Part shown: piece after piece, positions 30,145 to 39,430 of the stretch
How positions within the stretch are numbered: position 1 is the first letter of the stretch
Layout: each line of letters starts with the position of its first letter
NCBI GenBank assembly: GCA_964035575.1
Contig: OZ037878.1
Span: 806,001-870,000 of the forward strand
Length of the DNA stretch: 64,000 nucleotides
Source of the DNA: Rhynchopus sp. YZ270_cl-10
Lineage: Eukaryota > Euglenozoa > Diplonemea > Diplonemida > Diplonemidae
Direction of reading: 5' to 3'
Translations under genes and position numbers: made by a program
Notes under the pieces: generated by a model
Told to the model about the DNA's origin: nothing
What the model saw: the letters and a program-made list of their open reading frames with translations, nothing else
Database searches by the model: none

Positions 30145-30966
30145 CTACAACTTTGCCTTGGACTCCTTCCCAACCTCCTGGGCATGCGAGAATGCGGTGT
30201 GCACGGCGTCCATCATAGCATAACGAAGACCGTTCTTCTCCAACGACGATACAGCCCTGATTGTTGTCCCCCCTGGACTGCACACCATATCCTTGAGTGG
30301 ACCCGGGTGTGTTCCTGTTTCCTTTTGCATTGCTGCGGCACCAAGCACGGTTTGGGTAGCAAGCTGTTGGGCAACCGCACGGGTCAATCCTGCTTTGACA
30401 CCACCATCCGCAAGAGCCTCAAGAACCAAAAAGATGTATGCAATCCCACACCCTGCAACTCCAGTGGATGCGTCGAGGAGCGGCTCGGTTGCGACAGGCA
30501 GGATGAGACCGCATTTTCCAAAGATTGCTTCGACTGTTTTGGAATCTTCTTCGGAGCACGCAGGGTGAGGGAAGTACGCGGTAGCCGATTCCCCAACGAG
30601 GCAGGCAACGTTGGGCATGACACGAACCCAGCGGATCTGCTTATGCGCTGTGGTCGTCGAATTAAGCGTGTCCAGAGTGACGCCTGCCGCGATGCTAATA
30701 AACAGCTGATCACGAAGAACCGGACGCACCACATCCATCACACTGAAAATCGTATGCGGCTTGACTGCCATGATCACAACGTCCGCGAAGCTAGTCGCCT
30801 CCTTCAGGTCCGCCGTGACACGCACCCCCAAGTCCTTCTGCAAACGCTCCACCTGAGACTCAAGTTCTCCTACCACAACATTCTCATGTGCAACAAATCC
30901 AGAAGCCAACAGCTTCTTCAAAATAGCACCTCCCATCGCCCCACATCCCAAAAATGCGATCTTCAT
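30145..30966 (-). CDS. proC: Pyrroline-5-carboxylate reductase
   Basis: A 273-aa enzyme of the last step of proline synthesis: P5C plus NAD(P)H gives proline. The N-terminal Rossmann motif is FLGCGAMGGAI (residues 5-15). VIMAVKP and VMPNVACLVGES are typical, and the C-terminal dimerisation part carries DMVCSPGGTTI, the family signature. Length matches the usual 270-280 aa. The C-terminus is KAKL, so AKL is a good peroxisomal/glycosomal PTS1, unusual for this normally cytosolic or mitochondrial enzyme. The ATG at 30966 comes 12 bases after a pyrimidine-rich tract ending CCAG. No intron. Confidence 0.95.
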   Translation of the reverse strand: MKIAFLGCGAMGGAILKKLLASGFVAHENVVVGELESQVERLQKDLGVRVTADLKEATSFADVVIMAVKPHTIFSVMDVVRPVLRDQLFISIAAGVTLDTLNSTTTAHKQIRWVRVMPNVACLVGESATAYFPHPACSEEDSKTVEAIFGKCGLILPVATEPLLDASTGVAGCGIAYIFLVLEALADGGVKAGLTRAVAQQLATQTVLGAAAMQKETGTHPGPLKDMVCSPGGTTIRAVSSLEKNGLRYAMMDAVHTAFSHAQEVGKESKAKL

Positions 30967-32111
30967 ATTTAAATATGTCTGGTGGAATTGAGGTTGGGGA
31001 AGGGAAGAAGAGGGGAAAGAGAGAGAGGATGGGAAAATACGATTTTTGGAGGTTCAGTGATTTCCATTGGGCTAGTAGGTTCGAAAAAAAAAAGAAGAAG
31101 AAGAATGAAACGAAAGACAAAAAAAAAATGGTGATGAGTTGTTTTTTTTTTTTGTTTGATTTTCTTTTTTGGATACTTTCCCCCACCTCCCCGTTTGTTG
31201 TGTTTTGATCGGGCTGATACATGATGACCTCTCGTGTACTATAAACCGGCCAGGACAAGCTCCTCTTGCTCTGCCTGTGTCTGTTTGATGAGTTGGAAGT
31301 ATTAGGCAATATGTTGTGAAGTATTTTGACAATATGAAAACAGTCAGCCACGCAAATGGTCTGATTATTAATTTTTTTTTGGATTTGACAACCTCAACAA
31401 GGTAGGACGAAGTAGGGTACACATATAAGGCGTAGCTGGGCGCTCACACCATTGCAATTTTATTATTGAAAACTTGGTTGTATTAGTGTAGTCTGATTAG
31501 ATTACTTAATGTTTTGAACATTGGTTATTCATCAATCTTTTTTGTTGTATTTTTGGATCCTTTTTGTTTTGTTTTTGTTTTTTTTTTTTTTTTTTTGTAC
31601 TCAGGTAGCTACGTAGCCTTCAGGGAGGCAATCGTGTGCTAATACAGAAAGTATCAGTCAAGGCTGTCCTTACAGACGCATGCCAAAGCGGCCGCCACAT
31701 GGGTGTGGACTTTAGATTGAAGTTTCATCATTGTACTAGCCCAGGGAGGGTTCCCGGCTACCGGCGAGGTCTCTTCCAATCCGTTCCCTAGTTTCCTAGG
31801 GGGGCCTCCTTGGCTTCACTGGCTAGGGCTCTGCAGGTCCCTCCACACATGTTGTGTGCCTGCCTTCAGCACCCAGGGTAGCATACCCAGCACCTTTTAC
31901 CCTCAGGTCAGACCTTCATAGAGTTTCAGGAGGAGTGCCACAAAAGGGCCCCCGGATGCAATTTAACGTCCAGCCCAGGACGTGGAATTTTTTTGTAAAT
32001 ATGCATATTCAAAAGTTTTTGTATTAGTGTAGTCACCCGAGGATGAACTCCATTATATTTTTATTTTAACTTTTGCATTCAAAGTGCGGTTGTTCATCAC
32101 TGCCTCTACCC
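30967..32111. other. Gene-free interval containing hairpin-rich island
   Basis: 30970-31030 is the pyrimidine-rich leader of P5C reductase. 31100-31430 is A/T-rich with no clear gene. Family E pieces at 31468-31497 and 32011-32056 bracket the island at 31600-31990 described separately. Confidence 0.5.
31600..31990. ncRNA. ORF-free GC-balanced island, candidate structured RNA
   Basis: About 390 bp with base composition unlike the A/T-rich flanks and no long reading frame on either strand. Several perfect short hairpins are visible: GGGTA/TACCC at 31876-31888 and ACGTCC/GGACGT at 31966-31983, plus CCTAG/CTAGG near 31785. I do not recognise the RNA family and cannot choose a strand. A non-coding mobile element is the main alternative. 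Confidence 0.25.
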
Positions 32112-34754
32112 TCACAAGAAACATACCAATTTCCGTCTCTTCTTTCGTGGTGGCGCGCTTTGCGCTTCACCTTCACTGCTGCTGTCTTCGTCTCCACCTC
32201 CACCTGCACCCGCATCGTCGCTGTCACTGTCACTAGAGTCCACGTTGCCGTACTCATCGACAGACTGGTTGAAATCGACGCCCTCCTGCGATCCAGAAGC
32301 ATCGCTGTCCATCTCCTCCTCGGAACGCACCTCCAAGACTGCTGCTGCGGCGGGCTCTTTCTTCCTGTAGTGTGTGTGTGTGTGATGTGTATTGATGTGG
32401 CGGTATCCCGCTGTGAACAAAAGAGTTATTTGAGTAGCGAAGTGTGAAGGGATGTTCAATACTAATACAAAAGGGAAGGAAAGGAAAGTGTCAAGACCAA
32501 AAAGGAGGCTGAGGCAGAGATTCGTTATTTTGCGTGGATTGTGAAGAAATGTGAATCCATACTTTTTCTTGCCGCTTTCCTGTTCCTCGCGCATCTTGTC
32601 TTTGATTCTCTTGCGTTTGGTCTTGATGCGCTCAGTCTCCTTCTCTTTGTCTGCGAGGTCGTGCTCACGACGCTCCGCCTTCATCTTCTCAAGGTGTCCT
32701 GTGACGTCGGTGTCGCCGTCCTTTTCTTCGCGGATGAGCTGCACACCGTCGCTGTTCTGCATCTTGAGACGCTGCAGGCGCATTTCAAAGGGTGTGATCT
32801 TGCGTCCTTCGTCGTCGGAGCTGTCGCCGAAGACGGTGTGGTCGCCGGTGACGTTTGCAGGCGCGTTGAGCTGCTGGCGCTTCAGCTTCTTGGTCGCACG
32901 GATGGACAGCATCGGGTTGTCGCTTGCAGCGTTGACAGCATCCTGAACGTCCTCAGCAAAGGCTGCACGCTTTGTAAAGAGGCCCTCGGAGTCGCTGTCG
33001 TCGTCGCTCCTGTCCACAAGGCGCTCCCGCTCGTCCTGCAGCTTTGTGCCGTGTGCAGAGGACCACTTCTTCTCCTTGCGTGTCTTCTCCTTTTCACGCT
33101 TGTCACGCTCAGACTTCAGGTTCCGCAGCTCCCACGAAAGGTTCTTCGTTTCCTTCGACCCAACATCAATAAACTTGAGAGTTGGTGCCTTCAGGAGCCC
33201 CATTGCAGTGGAGATCTCGAGCGGGTCAATCTGGTCGACGTCGAAGACCTCCTTGTCGCTTTCGAAGTACACACCACGGAGGTACGACACCACCGCCTTT
33301 TGACTGTTCTGCTTCAGCTCCACATCCTGCACGTTCAGCGCGCGAAGGAGGGATGAGAGGTTCTGCAGATATTTGTCGTTGATCTGGACCTCACGGAGAC
33401 GGATCTTTCTGTCCGCCAGCCGCTTTAGGAAGCGCTCCTCTGACGGCAGCAGCAGAAGCAGACTGGCACCGTTCGCGCCTGCACGCGCAGTTCTCCCGAC
33501 TCTGTGGATGTATGTGTCGGCGTTCTCCGGGCAGTCCGCCTGGATGACCCACTTCACCGAAGGAAAGTCGAGACCCCTTGCCCCGACGTTCGTACAAAAC
33601 AGCGTCGCAGCAGACTTCTGGCAGAACGCATCGTAGACCTCCTTGCGCTGGTTTGGCTTCATCTTTCCTGTCAAGCACATTGTGCACGCACCGTCCTTCT
33701 TCAGCAACCTCGACAACGCGAGGTAGACATAACGCACCTGGTTGCAGGTAGAAAAGAAGATGATAGTCTTCTCGCGAACATGCTTCTTGATGAAGGAGAA
33801 GACGTATGCAAGCTTGTGCTCCATGGAACAGACCATGAAGTTTTGGCAGAGCTTCTTTGGCGTGATGAGACGCGACTTCGAATGCACCGAGATATAGTAC
33901 GGGTTGCTAATCGGCACGGTGCTGAGGGAGTGCAAATCCTTTGTCTGCGTGGCGGAGAAGAGCAGGGTCTGCATTGTGGGCGGGAGGGCGGAGGTGATGT
34001 TCTGGAGTGTCTCTTGGAAGCCAAGCTCCAACAGATTGTCGGCCTCATCCAAAACCAACATCATCACCTGCGATGTATCCAAACCCAGTGTTGTGTCAAT
34101 ATGATGCATCAACCGCCCCGGTGTTGCCACCACCAAATTCATATTCACAATACCTGCCTCCTCATCAATCTTCGACCCACCCACAATCAGCCCTCCGTTG
34201 AGGTGGTGGTAATGCCCCGCAATCTTCACAGTCTCAAAGATCTGCCCGGCAAGCTCTCGGGTGGGGGAAATAATGATCACACCGAGACCAGAGTCGGTGC
34301 CCCAGTTTTTGCGGAAGAGCAGTTCGAGGGCGGGGACGACGAAGGAAAGGGTTTTGCCGGAGCCAGTTTTTGCGGCTCCCATGACGTCACGGCCTTTGAG
34401 GGCTGCAGGGATAGCTTGTTGTTGGATCTCAGTAGGCTCTTTGAAGCCAGAGCGTTCAAGGGAACGCAGTGTCGCGTCACTCAGAGGCATGTCTGCAAAG
34501 GTGGCCACCCCTTCAGCCTCCTCATCCAAAGCTTCGACCCGAGCATTCAAATCATCCCGCTCCCTCTCCTCGCGCTCGCGTTTCCCGATCTTCTGGTCCT
34601 TCTCACCGCCATGCCCCCCTTTCCCCCCTTTGGAGCCTTTTTTTCCCTTCCCACCTTTACCACCTTTACCTTTGGAACTCTTTCCCCCTTTTCCTCCCTT
34701 TCCTCCTTTGCTTCCTTTGTCGCCTTTGCGGCTTGCGCCTGTTTTGCCACCCAT
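32112..34754 (-). CDS. DEAD-box RNA helicase, DDX10/Dbp4-like
   Basis: 814 aa in two exons (32563-34754 and 32112-32364) joined across a 198-nt GTATGG...CTACAG intron that is in frame and would otherwise read through. Dbp4/DDX10 helicases act in the nucleolus in small-subunit rRNA processing. Helicase motifs in order: EPTEIQQQAIP, AAKTGSGKT, PTRELA, TPGR, DEAD, SAT, STCNQ, ARGLDFP and HRVGRTARAG. The extension after the core (SSLLRALN, YLRGVYF, MGLLKAPTLKF) is the Dbp4-type helper region. The first 60 residues are Lys/Gly repeats, and the tail is Asp/Ser-rich then KKRRK. The ATG at 34754 follows a 35-base C-rich tract and TTCAG three bases upstream. The orthologue-level call is fairly sure. 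Confidence 0.9.
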   Translation of the reverse strand: MGGKTGASRKGDKGSKGGKGGKGGKSSKGKGGKGGKGKKGSKGGKGGHGGEKDQKIGKREREERERDDLNARVEALDEEAEGVATFADMPLSDATLRSLERSGFKEPTEIQQQAIPAALKGRDVMGAAKTGSGKTLSFVVPALELLFRKNWGTDSGLGVIIISPTRELAGQIFETVKIAGHYHHLNGGLIVGGSKIDEEAGIVNMNLVVATPGRLMHHIDTTLGLDTSQVMMLVLDEADNLLELGFQETLQNITSALPPTMQTLLFSATQTKDLHSLSTVPISNPYYISVHSKSRLITPKKLCQNFMVCSMEHKLAYVFSFIKKHVREKTIIFFSTCNQVRYVYLALSRLLKKDGACTMCLTGKMKPNQRKEVYDAFCQKSAATLFCTNVGARGLDFPSVKWVIQADCPENADTYIHRVGRTARAGANGASLLLLLPSEERFLKRLADRKIRLREVQINDKYLQNLSSLLRALNVQDVELKQNSQKAVVSYLRGVYFESDKEVFDVDQIDPLEISTAMGLLKAPTLKFIDVGSKETKNLSWELRNLKSERDKREKEKTRKEKKWSSAHGTKLQDERERLVDRSDDDSDSEGLFTKRAAFAEDVQDAVNAASDNPMLSIRATKKLKRQQLNAPANVTGDHTVFGDSSDDEGRKITPFEMRLQRLKMQNSDGVQLIREEKDGDTDVTGHLEKMKAERREHDLADKEKETERIKTKRKRIKDKMREEQESGKKKYGFTFLHNPRKITNLCLSLLFGLDTFLSFPFVLVLNIPSHFATQITLLFTAGYRHINTHHTHTHYRKKEPAAAAVLEVRSEEEMDSDASGSQEGVDFNQSVDEYGNVDSSDSDSDDAGAGGGGDEDSSSEGEAQSAPPRKKRRKLVCFL

Positions 34755-34877
34755 TTCCTGAAGTGGGGGGTGGGTGGGGGTGGGGATTGGGGAGGTAAGT
34801 AATGCCGTTTCTTGGTTCAAAAAAAAAGGGGGGAATGGATCTATATAGGTAAATTCACTTTATCAGGGTGGTGGAAA

Positions 34878-35606
34878 TCATCCTGGTAAAATAGGTGTGG
34901 GTGGGGGTTCTGCGCTGGCACGACGGAGCTGTGCGGCATCAGCCTTGAATACGTTTGAGTCGCTGCGGAAGATGCGGTCAATGGCGGACTGCTGCATCTG
35001 ACGTCGTGCCTCTTGGTTGTTGAGGAGGTTCTGCTGCTGCTCAAATTCGTTTGCGACCTTTGCGTGGGCACGCTCGAAGATCTCTCTGTGTGACTCATTG
35101 TAGTACCAGAGGGCTTCGTCGTATGCGTGGGCTTCTGTCTTTTCTTTGGTCCGTTCAGAATGTCGTCGCACCTTCTCACAGCTTGCAACAAGCAAAAGCG
35201 AGTCTTCTGCCAAAGCCAGCATCTCCTTAAATGCGTGGTGCTGTTCTGTCTCGAGCATCTTCTCGCACCCCTCCCTCTCAGCCTGGAGGAGTTGTAGACT
35301 TACCTTGAGTTGCTGTTGGTGTCGGAGACGTTGTTTTGCATCAATATGCTCATTCTCGAGACGTTGCAACTCACGTCGTGCACTCATTACAGAGATTTCT
35401 CCACTCAAAGCTCCTATCTGGTCTGCAGTGGTGCTCTGAGGGGTCTTCGCTGGTTTTGTTAAAGGAATCTTTGAAAACAGTTTGTTCTGTGTATACGGAA
35501 CAGTCTCCCCACACTGCCGAAGCTCTCTCTTCAATGACGCCAAAACCTCAGATGGTCCATGGCAGCCACACTGTGCGCCTTCAAGAAGGAGTTCTGGGGT
35601 GCTCAT
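34878..35606 (-). CDS. Coiled-coil protein, unknown function
   Basis: 242 aa. Residues 75-140 (ARRELQRLENEHIDAKQRL to LLQAEREG) and 185-220 (FEQQQNLLNNQEARRQMQQ) are predicted by eye to form coiled coils. The N-terminus has CGCHGPSEVLASLKRELRQC, and the end is Pro-rich (PPPTPILPG). No signature domain. A pyrimidine tract and CAG sit a few bases before ATG 35606. It lies between a helicase and an IQ protein, which says nothing about its role. Confidence 0.65.
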   Translation of the reverse strand: MSTPELLLEGAQCGCHGPSEVLASLKRELRQCGETVPYTQNKLFSKIPLTKPAKTPQSTTADQIGALSGEISVMSARRELQRLENEHIDAKQRLRHQQQLKVSLQLLQAEREGCEKMLETEQHHAFKEMLALAEDSLLLVASCEKVRRHSERTKEKTEAHAYDEALWYYNESHREIFERAHAKVANEFEQQQNLLNNQEARRQMQQSAIDRIFRSDSNVFKADAAQLRRASAEPPPTPILPG

Positions 35607-35737
35607 TTATCTGTTCTGGTGAAGGGTAGAAGTGGAGATAAAAAATGCAAAAAATAATCAAAATGTGTCGTTTTTTTGTACTACTTTTGAACTTATGTGT
35701 AAATGAGGGTTGTGTGTGTTGGGGGGTGGGGTGGGGC

Positions 35738-38700
35738 TTAACTGAGGGGGTAAGGGAAGTCGTTTGGCCAGCCGTCTTGGAGTTCTTTGCGGAGTTTGGC
35801 CATGTGTTCGCGGAGGGCTTTTTCTTGCATGCGGTGGAATGATTTGTACCAGCGGCGTACCAGATAGCCTCGGACCACTTTTTGGATTTTTTCTGCGGCT
35901 CGGAAGCGGCGGAGGTGGAGTTGGGTGCGACCTTCTTTGTGCACTTTGCGGGCTCGATGGCCGCGGAAGAGGGCTTGGATGCGGGTAATCTTCTCAACGA
36001 AGAGCTCTTGCGATGTCAATGCCACAAGGTTCTTCCTACGTACTTCCAAAGCGGATTTCAGCTGTGCCTTGGTCGTCACCAACCGGTAAAAGCGTTGTAT
36101 CGTCACAGCAGACGCCAGCCGCAGCTCACTCCGCAGCCTTGCTGGCAACGTAACTGCTGCCACATCAGTGCTCCTCTTCCGATGACGGAACATATGCCAA
36201 ACGGTCTGTATCACCACTGCGCTCTCCTGTTCCAGCTCCCTCCGTAATTTCTTTGCCTGTAACTCTCTTTTAATGCGTTCTCGAACTGCAGCCTGTTTGT
36301 AAGGATTGTTGATTTTGTACGCGTACATCCATTTCCACCAGCCCTGGATTTTGAGGACGTGGTTGAGGCGTGCCTCGTCGTGGATGATGCGTTGGATGTA
36401 GCCTTCGTGCACTGCGCGGATGCGGCGCTGGCGTTTCCAGAAGCGTTCGATGCAGGAGACGGCGTGCTTCTGCCTGCGGCATTCTGAGATATCTGTCGGC
36501 ACTTCGTTGGCAGTGTCCTCAGGGTCGTGCTCACCCTCACCTCGCTGCAGCGCGCTGTGCAGACGGGGTGCCACAGTACCACACCACCACCGCTGCAAAC
36601 GTTGACTCGAATGTCTCCTCCGCAAAGCCACCGCATCCTCCAAACACCTCACACGACGTGCTCTTCTATCTACGGCATCGTGGACAGCAAGGGTGGTCCT
36701 ACAGTGCATCGCAACCATCGTCACTGCGGTCATAATCCGCGTATCTTCGTCAATCTGGATCAAAGCAGGAGAGTTCACAGAGGACACCATCCGATAGATA
36801 GGGCTGCTCGGAGGGCTGTCCTGGTTCGCATTGCTGTCTAGGTTGGCGTTGCTGTCGACGGAGTGGAGTGCCATGAGGTCGTTGTCTGAGGGGCGTTGGA
36901 GAAAGGGGTGTGGGAGGATGTTGCTGCTGCTTAAGATGCGGCCGCAGGGTCGTGCAGTGTGGTGGAGAGGGGTAGGCAGCCCTCGACGGACGCAGTCGAC
37001 CACCCAGACGCCTACCCGCGCCCGCGCGCAGCTCTGTATCAAATTCGCGTACGGCGCCAACAAATCCCGCTCCCTAGCAATGCCCAGACGTTGCGCTGCA
37101 GTCAACTGCTCGGGCAGGCGGTTTTCGTTGACACACCGTTCAAATGGAGGCAAAATGCGTTCCGGAGTCGGCGCAACCTTCCTCGAAGGGTCCACAGGGC
37201 ATGGCGGCAGGACCAACCAATCCCCCTTGCAGACCTCGTCTATGAAGGGTGCTGTGTAGAGCACCTTGACGGGGGGCTCCGTGCCGGCCTCGTTAGGGGA
37301 GCAGAAGGCGACGTTGGAGAAGCGTGCCGAGCCTGCTGCTGTGGAGGACTCTTCAGGGAAGAGGTCGTTGCGGGAGCGGCGTGGTTGCTTCAGGACATCT
37401 CGCGCGGCGAGGCCAAAGAGGGTCTCTCCTGCTCCAGTAAAACTGCCCTTGGATCGTTTTGACTGTCGTCTGACTAACCCTGGTGATATCACTTCAGGGT
37501 CAACATCAAGCGGGTCTGTAGTATCCAGCATCTCGGTTAAGGACCGTCTATGTGCCTGCCAAGGGATGTCGCTTGCGAAAGGTGGTGCCGGTGGGTCGTC
37601 TGCGGCAGCAACGCTCTCAGGGCTCTGCAGCAAGGCGCCGTGGTGAGAGGAGCGTCTGGTGTTCTTGAGGCGGTGCCATTTGTAGACTGTTCCTATGATG
37701 CGTGCTGCCTTGATCTCGCGTGCCCTTTGTAGCGCCTGCTTGCGGGCGCGGTATTCTCCCCAGAAGCGGGAGATCTTTACTGCCGCCTTTTGTAGTCTGC
37801 GGTGGTCCAGGATATGTGCTCTAAGACGTGCTCGTGAGACGTAGCCTCGGTAGCAGCATTGGATTTTGGCAGCGCTTTCGTTGAGAAAGTCGCGTTCGTG
37901 GATTTTTGAGCGGGCAAGCCAACCACGCCACATACGTTGGATGTGAATGGCAAAGATGTTGAGCTTGCGCACCCAGAGGACACGACTCTTCGCAATCTGC
38001 ATGCGCACTACACTCTGAATTCGCGTTGTTGCGGACACCATCAACTGCATATAGCTCACCCTCTTCTGCGCCAACGTCATCCGATACACACTCTGTATCC
38101 GCAACGCCGCACGCAGCCGCACCCCTGGCCCCACAGGAGGACACTCCTCCTCCACCTCCTCCGCCACCTCCTCCACAACGGGCGCTGGAGGGGGCTCCTT
38201 CTTCTCTGGCTTCTCCTCTGCTCTGCGGGCGCTGTCTGGACGGGCACTACGGTTTGCTAGACGCCCTACCGTCTTTTCCTGCACCTGAAGGATCGTTTCA
38301 TAGTCACGCCCACGATACATGAAGGTAGGGCGGGTGGAGGTGGTGGGGTAGACACGTCGCCAGTCATCTATGCGGCGAAGGAGAGAGGCTGCGGAGATGT
38401 CACCTCGTGTGAGAGATGTGAGGCGGAGGGTGATGCGTTGGGTGTCGTTCGCACGCTCGGCTGCACAGAGGTCTTCTATAGCGTGGTCGCGTGCAGAGAC
38501 TAATAACAGGATGTCGACTGTCGCTTGGCGGGCCCTGCCCAGCCGTTCCACCGTTGCCGACAACTGTGTCACCAAATACTGCGGTGTGAACGCCCCCTGA
38601 GGTCGCTCCTCATTCGCAGTAGGTGAAGGGTGTACCGCAGAGTGGTACGGCATCCGGAGCTGTGGGTCAAACCCCATCGCCACCACATCTGCGGTGCTTA

Positions 38701-39163
38701 GTTTCAACTCCTCCACATACCGTGCAAACAGCACTGTCAGCGACACCACCATAGCTGCCGTATTCGCATCCACATAGCTGCTGTACGGCCCAAGACGGTT
38801 CTCCTTCTCCTCATGATGGTTCACAACAGGCTTTCGGAAAGGTCCGGCAGTCTGCGGACGGCCACGATGACTCATATCTAGTGAATGAGAATCAATCGAC
38901 CCATGCCTGCTCTGCACCCCCTTCGGCAGAGCCGCCTCCTTCCGACAGGGCCCGGCACTCTGTGGGCGCACCCCCTTCACACCCGGCAGCTGGTGGACCA
39001 GCATCGTCGCGCTGTACGTTCCTGCCTTGTCGGTTGTGGTGTGCTCCTTGCGAGGGTGGTGGTGTGGATGTGCATATTGACCACGTTGTTTACCCCGATG
39101 GCCCCTTCCAGGTCCACACCACACCCCACCCGAAGGCAAGGCAGTAGCTGTGTCATGTAGCAT
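35738..39163 (-). CDS. IQ-motif protein 2
   Basis: 1141 aa with about 12 IQ motifs in two groups: one around residues 380-510 (ALRIQSVYR, AIHIQRMWRGWLA, AAKIQCCYRGYVS) and one near the C-terminus (VLKIQGWWKW, AVVIQTVWHMF, ITRIQALFRGHRA, AEKIQKVVRGYLV). The N-terminal 350 residues hold repeated RPQ(S/T)AGP(C/F)RK words and a helical region, and the centre is Ser/Pro-rich linker. Calmodulin or centrin-type binding is inferred. I use ATG 39163; the frame is open slightly further up, but only from a GTG. Intronless, unlike IQ protein 1. Confidence 0.8.
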   Translation of the reverse strand: MLHDTATALPSGGVWCGPGRGHRGKQRGQYAHPHHHPRKEHTTTDKAGTYSATMLVHQLPGVKGVRPQSAGPCRKEAALPKGVQSRHGSIDSHSLDMSHRGRPQTAGPFRKPVVNHHEEKENRLGPYSSYVDANTAAMVVSLTVLFARYVEELKLSTADVVAMGFDPQLRMPYHSAVHPSPTANEERPQGAFTPQYLVTQLSATVERLGRARQATVDILLLVSARDHAIEDLCAAERANDTQRITLRLTSLTRGDISAASLLRRIDDWRRVYPTTSTRPTFMYRGRDYETILQVQEKTVGRLANRSARPDSARRAEEKPEKKEPPPAPVVEEVAEEVEEECPPVGPGVRLRAALRIQSVYRMTLAQKRVSYMQLMVSATTRIQSVVRMQIAKSRVLWVRKLNIFAIHIQRMWRGWLARSKIHERDFLNESAAKIQCCYRGYVSRARLRAHILDHRRLQKAAVKISRFWGEYRARKQALQRAREIKAARIIGTVYKWHRLKNTRRSSHHGALLQSPESVAAADDPPAPPFASDIPWQAHRRSLTEMLDTTDPLDVDPEVISPGLVRRQSKRSKGSFTGAGETLFGLAARDVLKQPRRSRNDLFPEESSTAAGSARFSNVAFCSPNEAGTEPPVKVLYTAPFIDEVCKGDWLVLPPCPVDPSRKVAPTPERILPPFERCVNENRLPEQLTAAQRLGIARERDLLAPYANLIQSCARARVGVWVVDCVRRGLPTPLHHTARPCGRILSSSNILPHPFLQRPSDNDLMALHSVDSNANLDSNANQDSPPSSPIYRMVSSVNSPALIQIDEDTRIMTAVTMVAMHCRTTLAVHDAVDRRARRVRCLEDAVALRRRHSSQRLQRWWCGTVAPRLHSALQRGEGEHDPEDTANEVPTDISECRRQKHAVSCIERFWKRQRRIRAVHEGYIQRIIHDEARLNHVLKIQGWWKWMYAYKINNPYKQAAVRERIKRELQAKKLRRELEQESAVVIQTVWHMFRHRKRSTDVAAVTLPARLRSELRLASAVTIQRFYRLVTTKAQLKSALEVRRKNLVALTSQELFVEKITRIQALFRGHRARKVHKEGRTQLHLRRFRAAEKIQKVVRGYLVRRWYKSFHRMQEKALREHMAKLRKELQDGWPNDFPYPLS

Positions 39164-39296
39164 AATGGGTAACCCCACTGCCTGTTATGAGGATTGTTTT
39201 GAGGGGGAAATTGGGTGGTATTGGATCGAAGTTTTAGAATTGCGGTGTTTTCTTTGTAATGTTAGGTTATAGGAGGGGCGGAGGAAAATGTGTTCA

Positions 39297-39402
39297 CACG
39301 ATGACCTTACCATGACAACAGAGCAAAAAATGGTAACAAAAATCCGAGATTGTTAGGTAAGAAGACTACTTTGCTTACCATGGTAACAAAGCCATCGTGT
39401 AG
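39297..39402. mobile_element. Short TIR element related to 28945
   Basis: CACGATGACCTTACCATG at the left and CATGGTAACAAAGCCATCGTG at the right are imperfect inverted ends like those at 28947-29160. About 100 bp and non-coding. Confidence 0.5.
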
Positions 39403-39430
39403 ATGGGAAAAAAAAGGGGCTAATTTTGGA

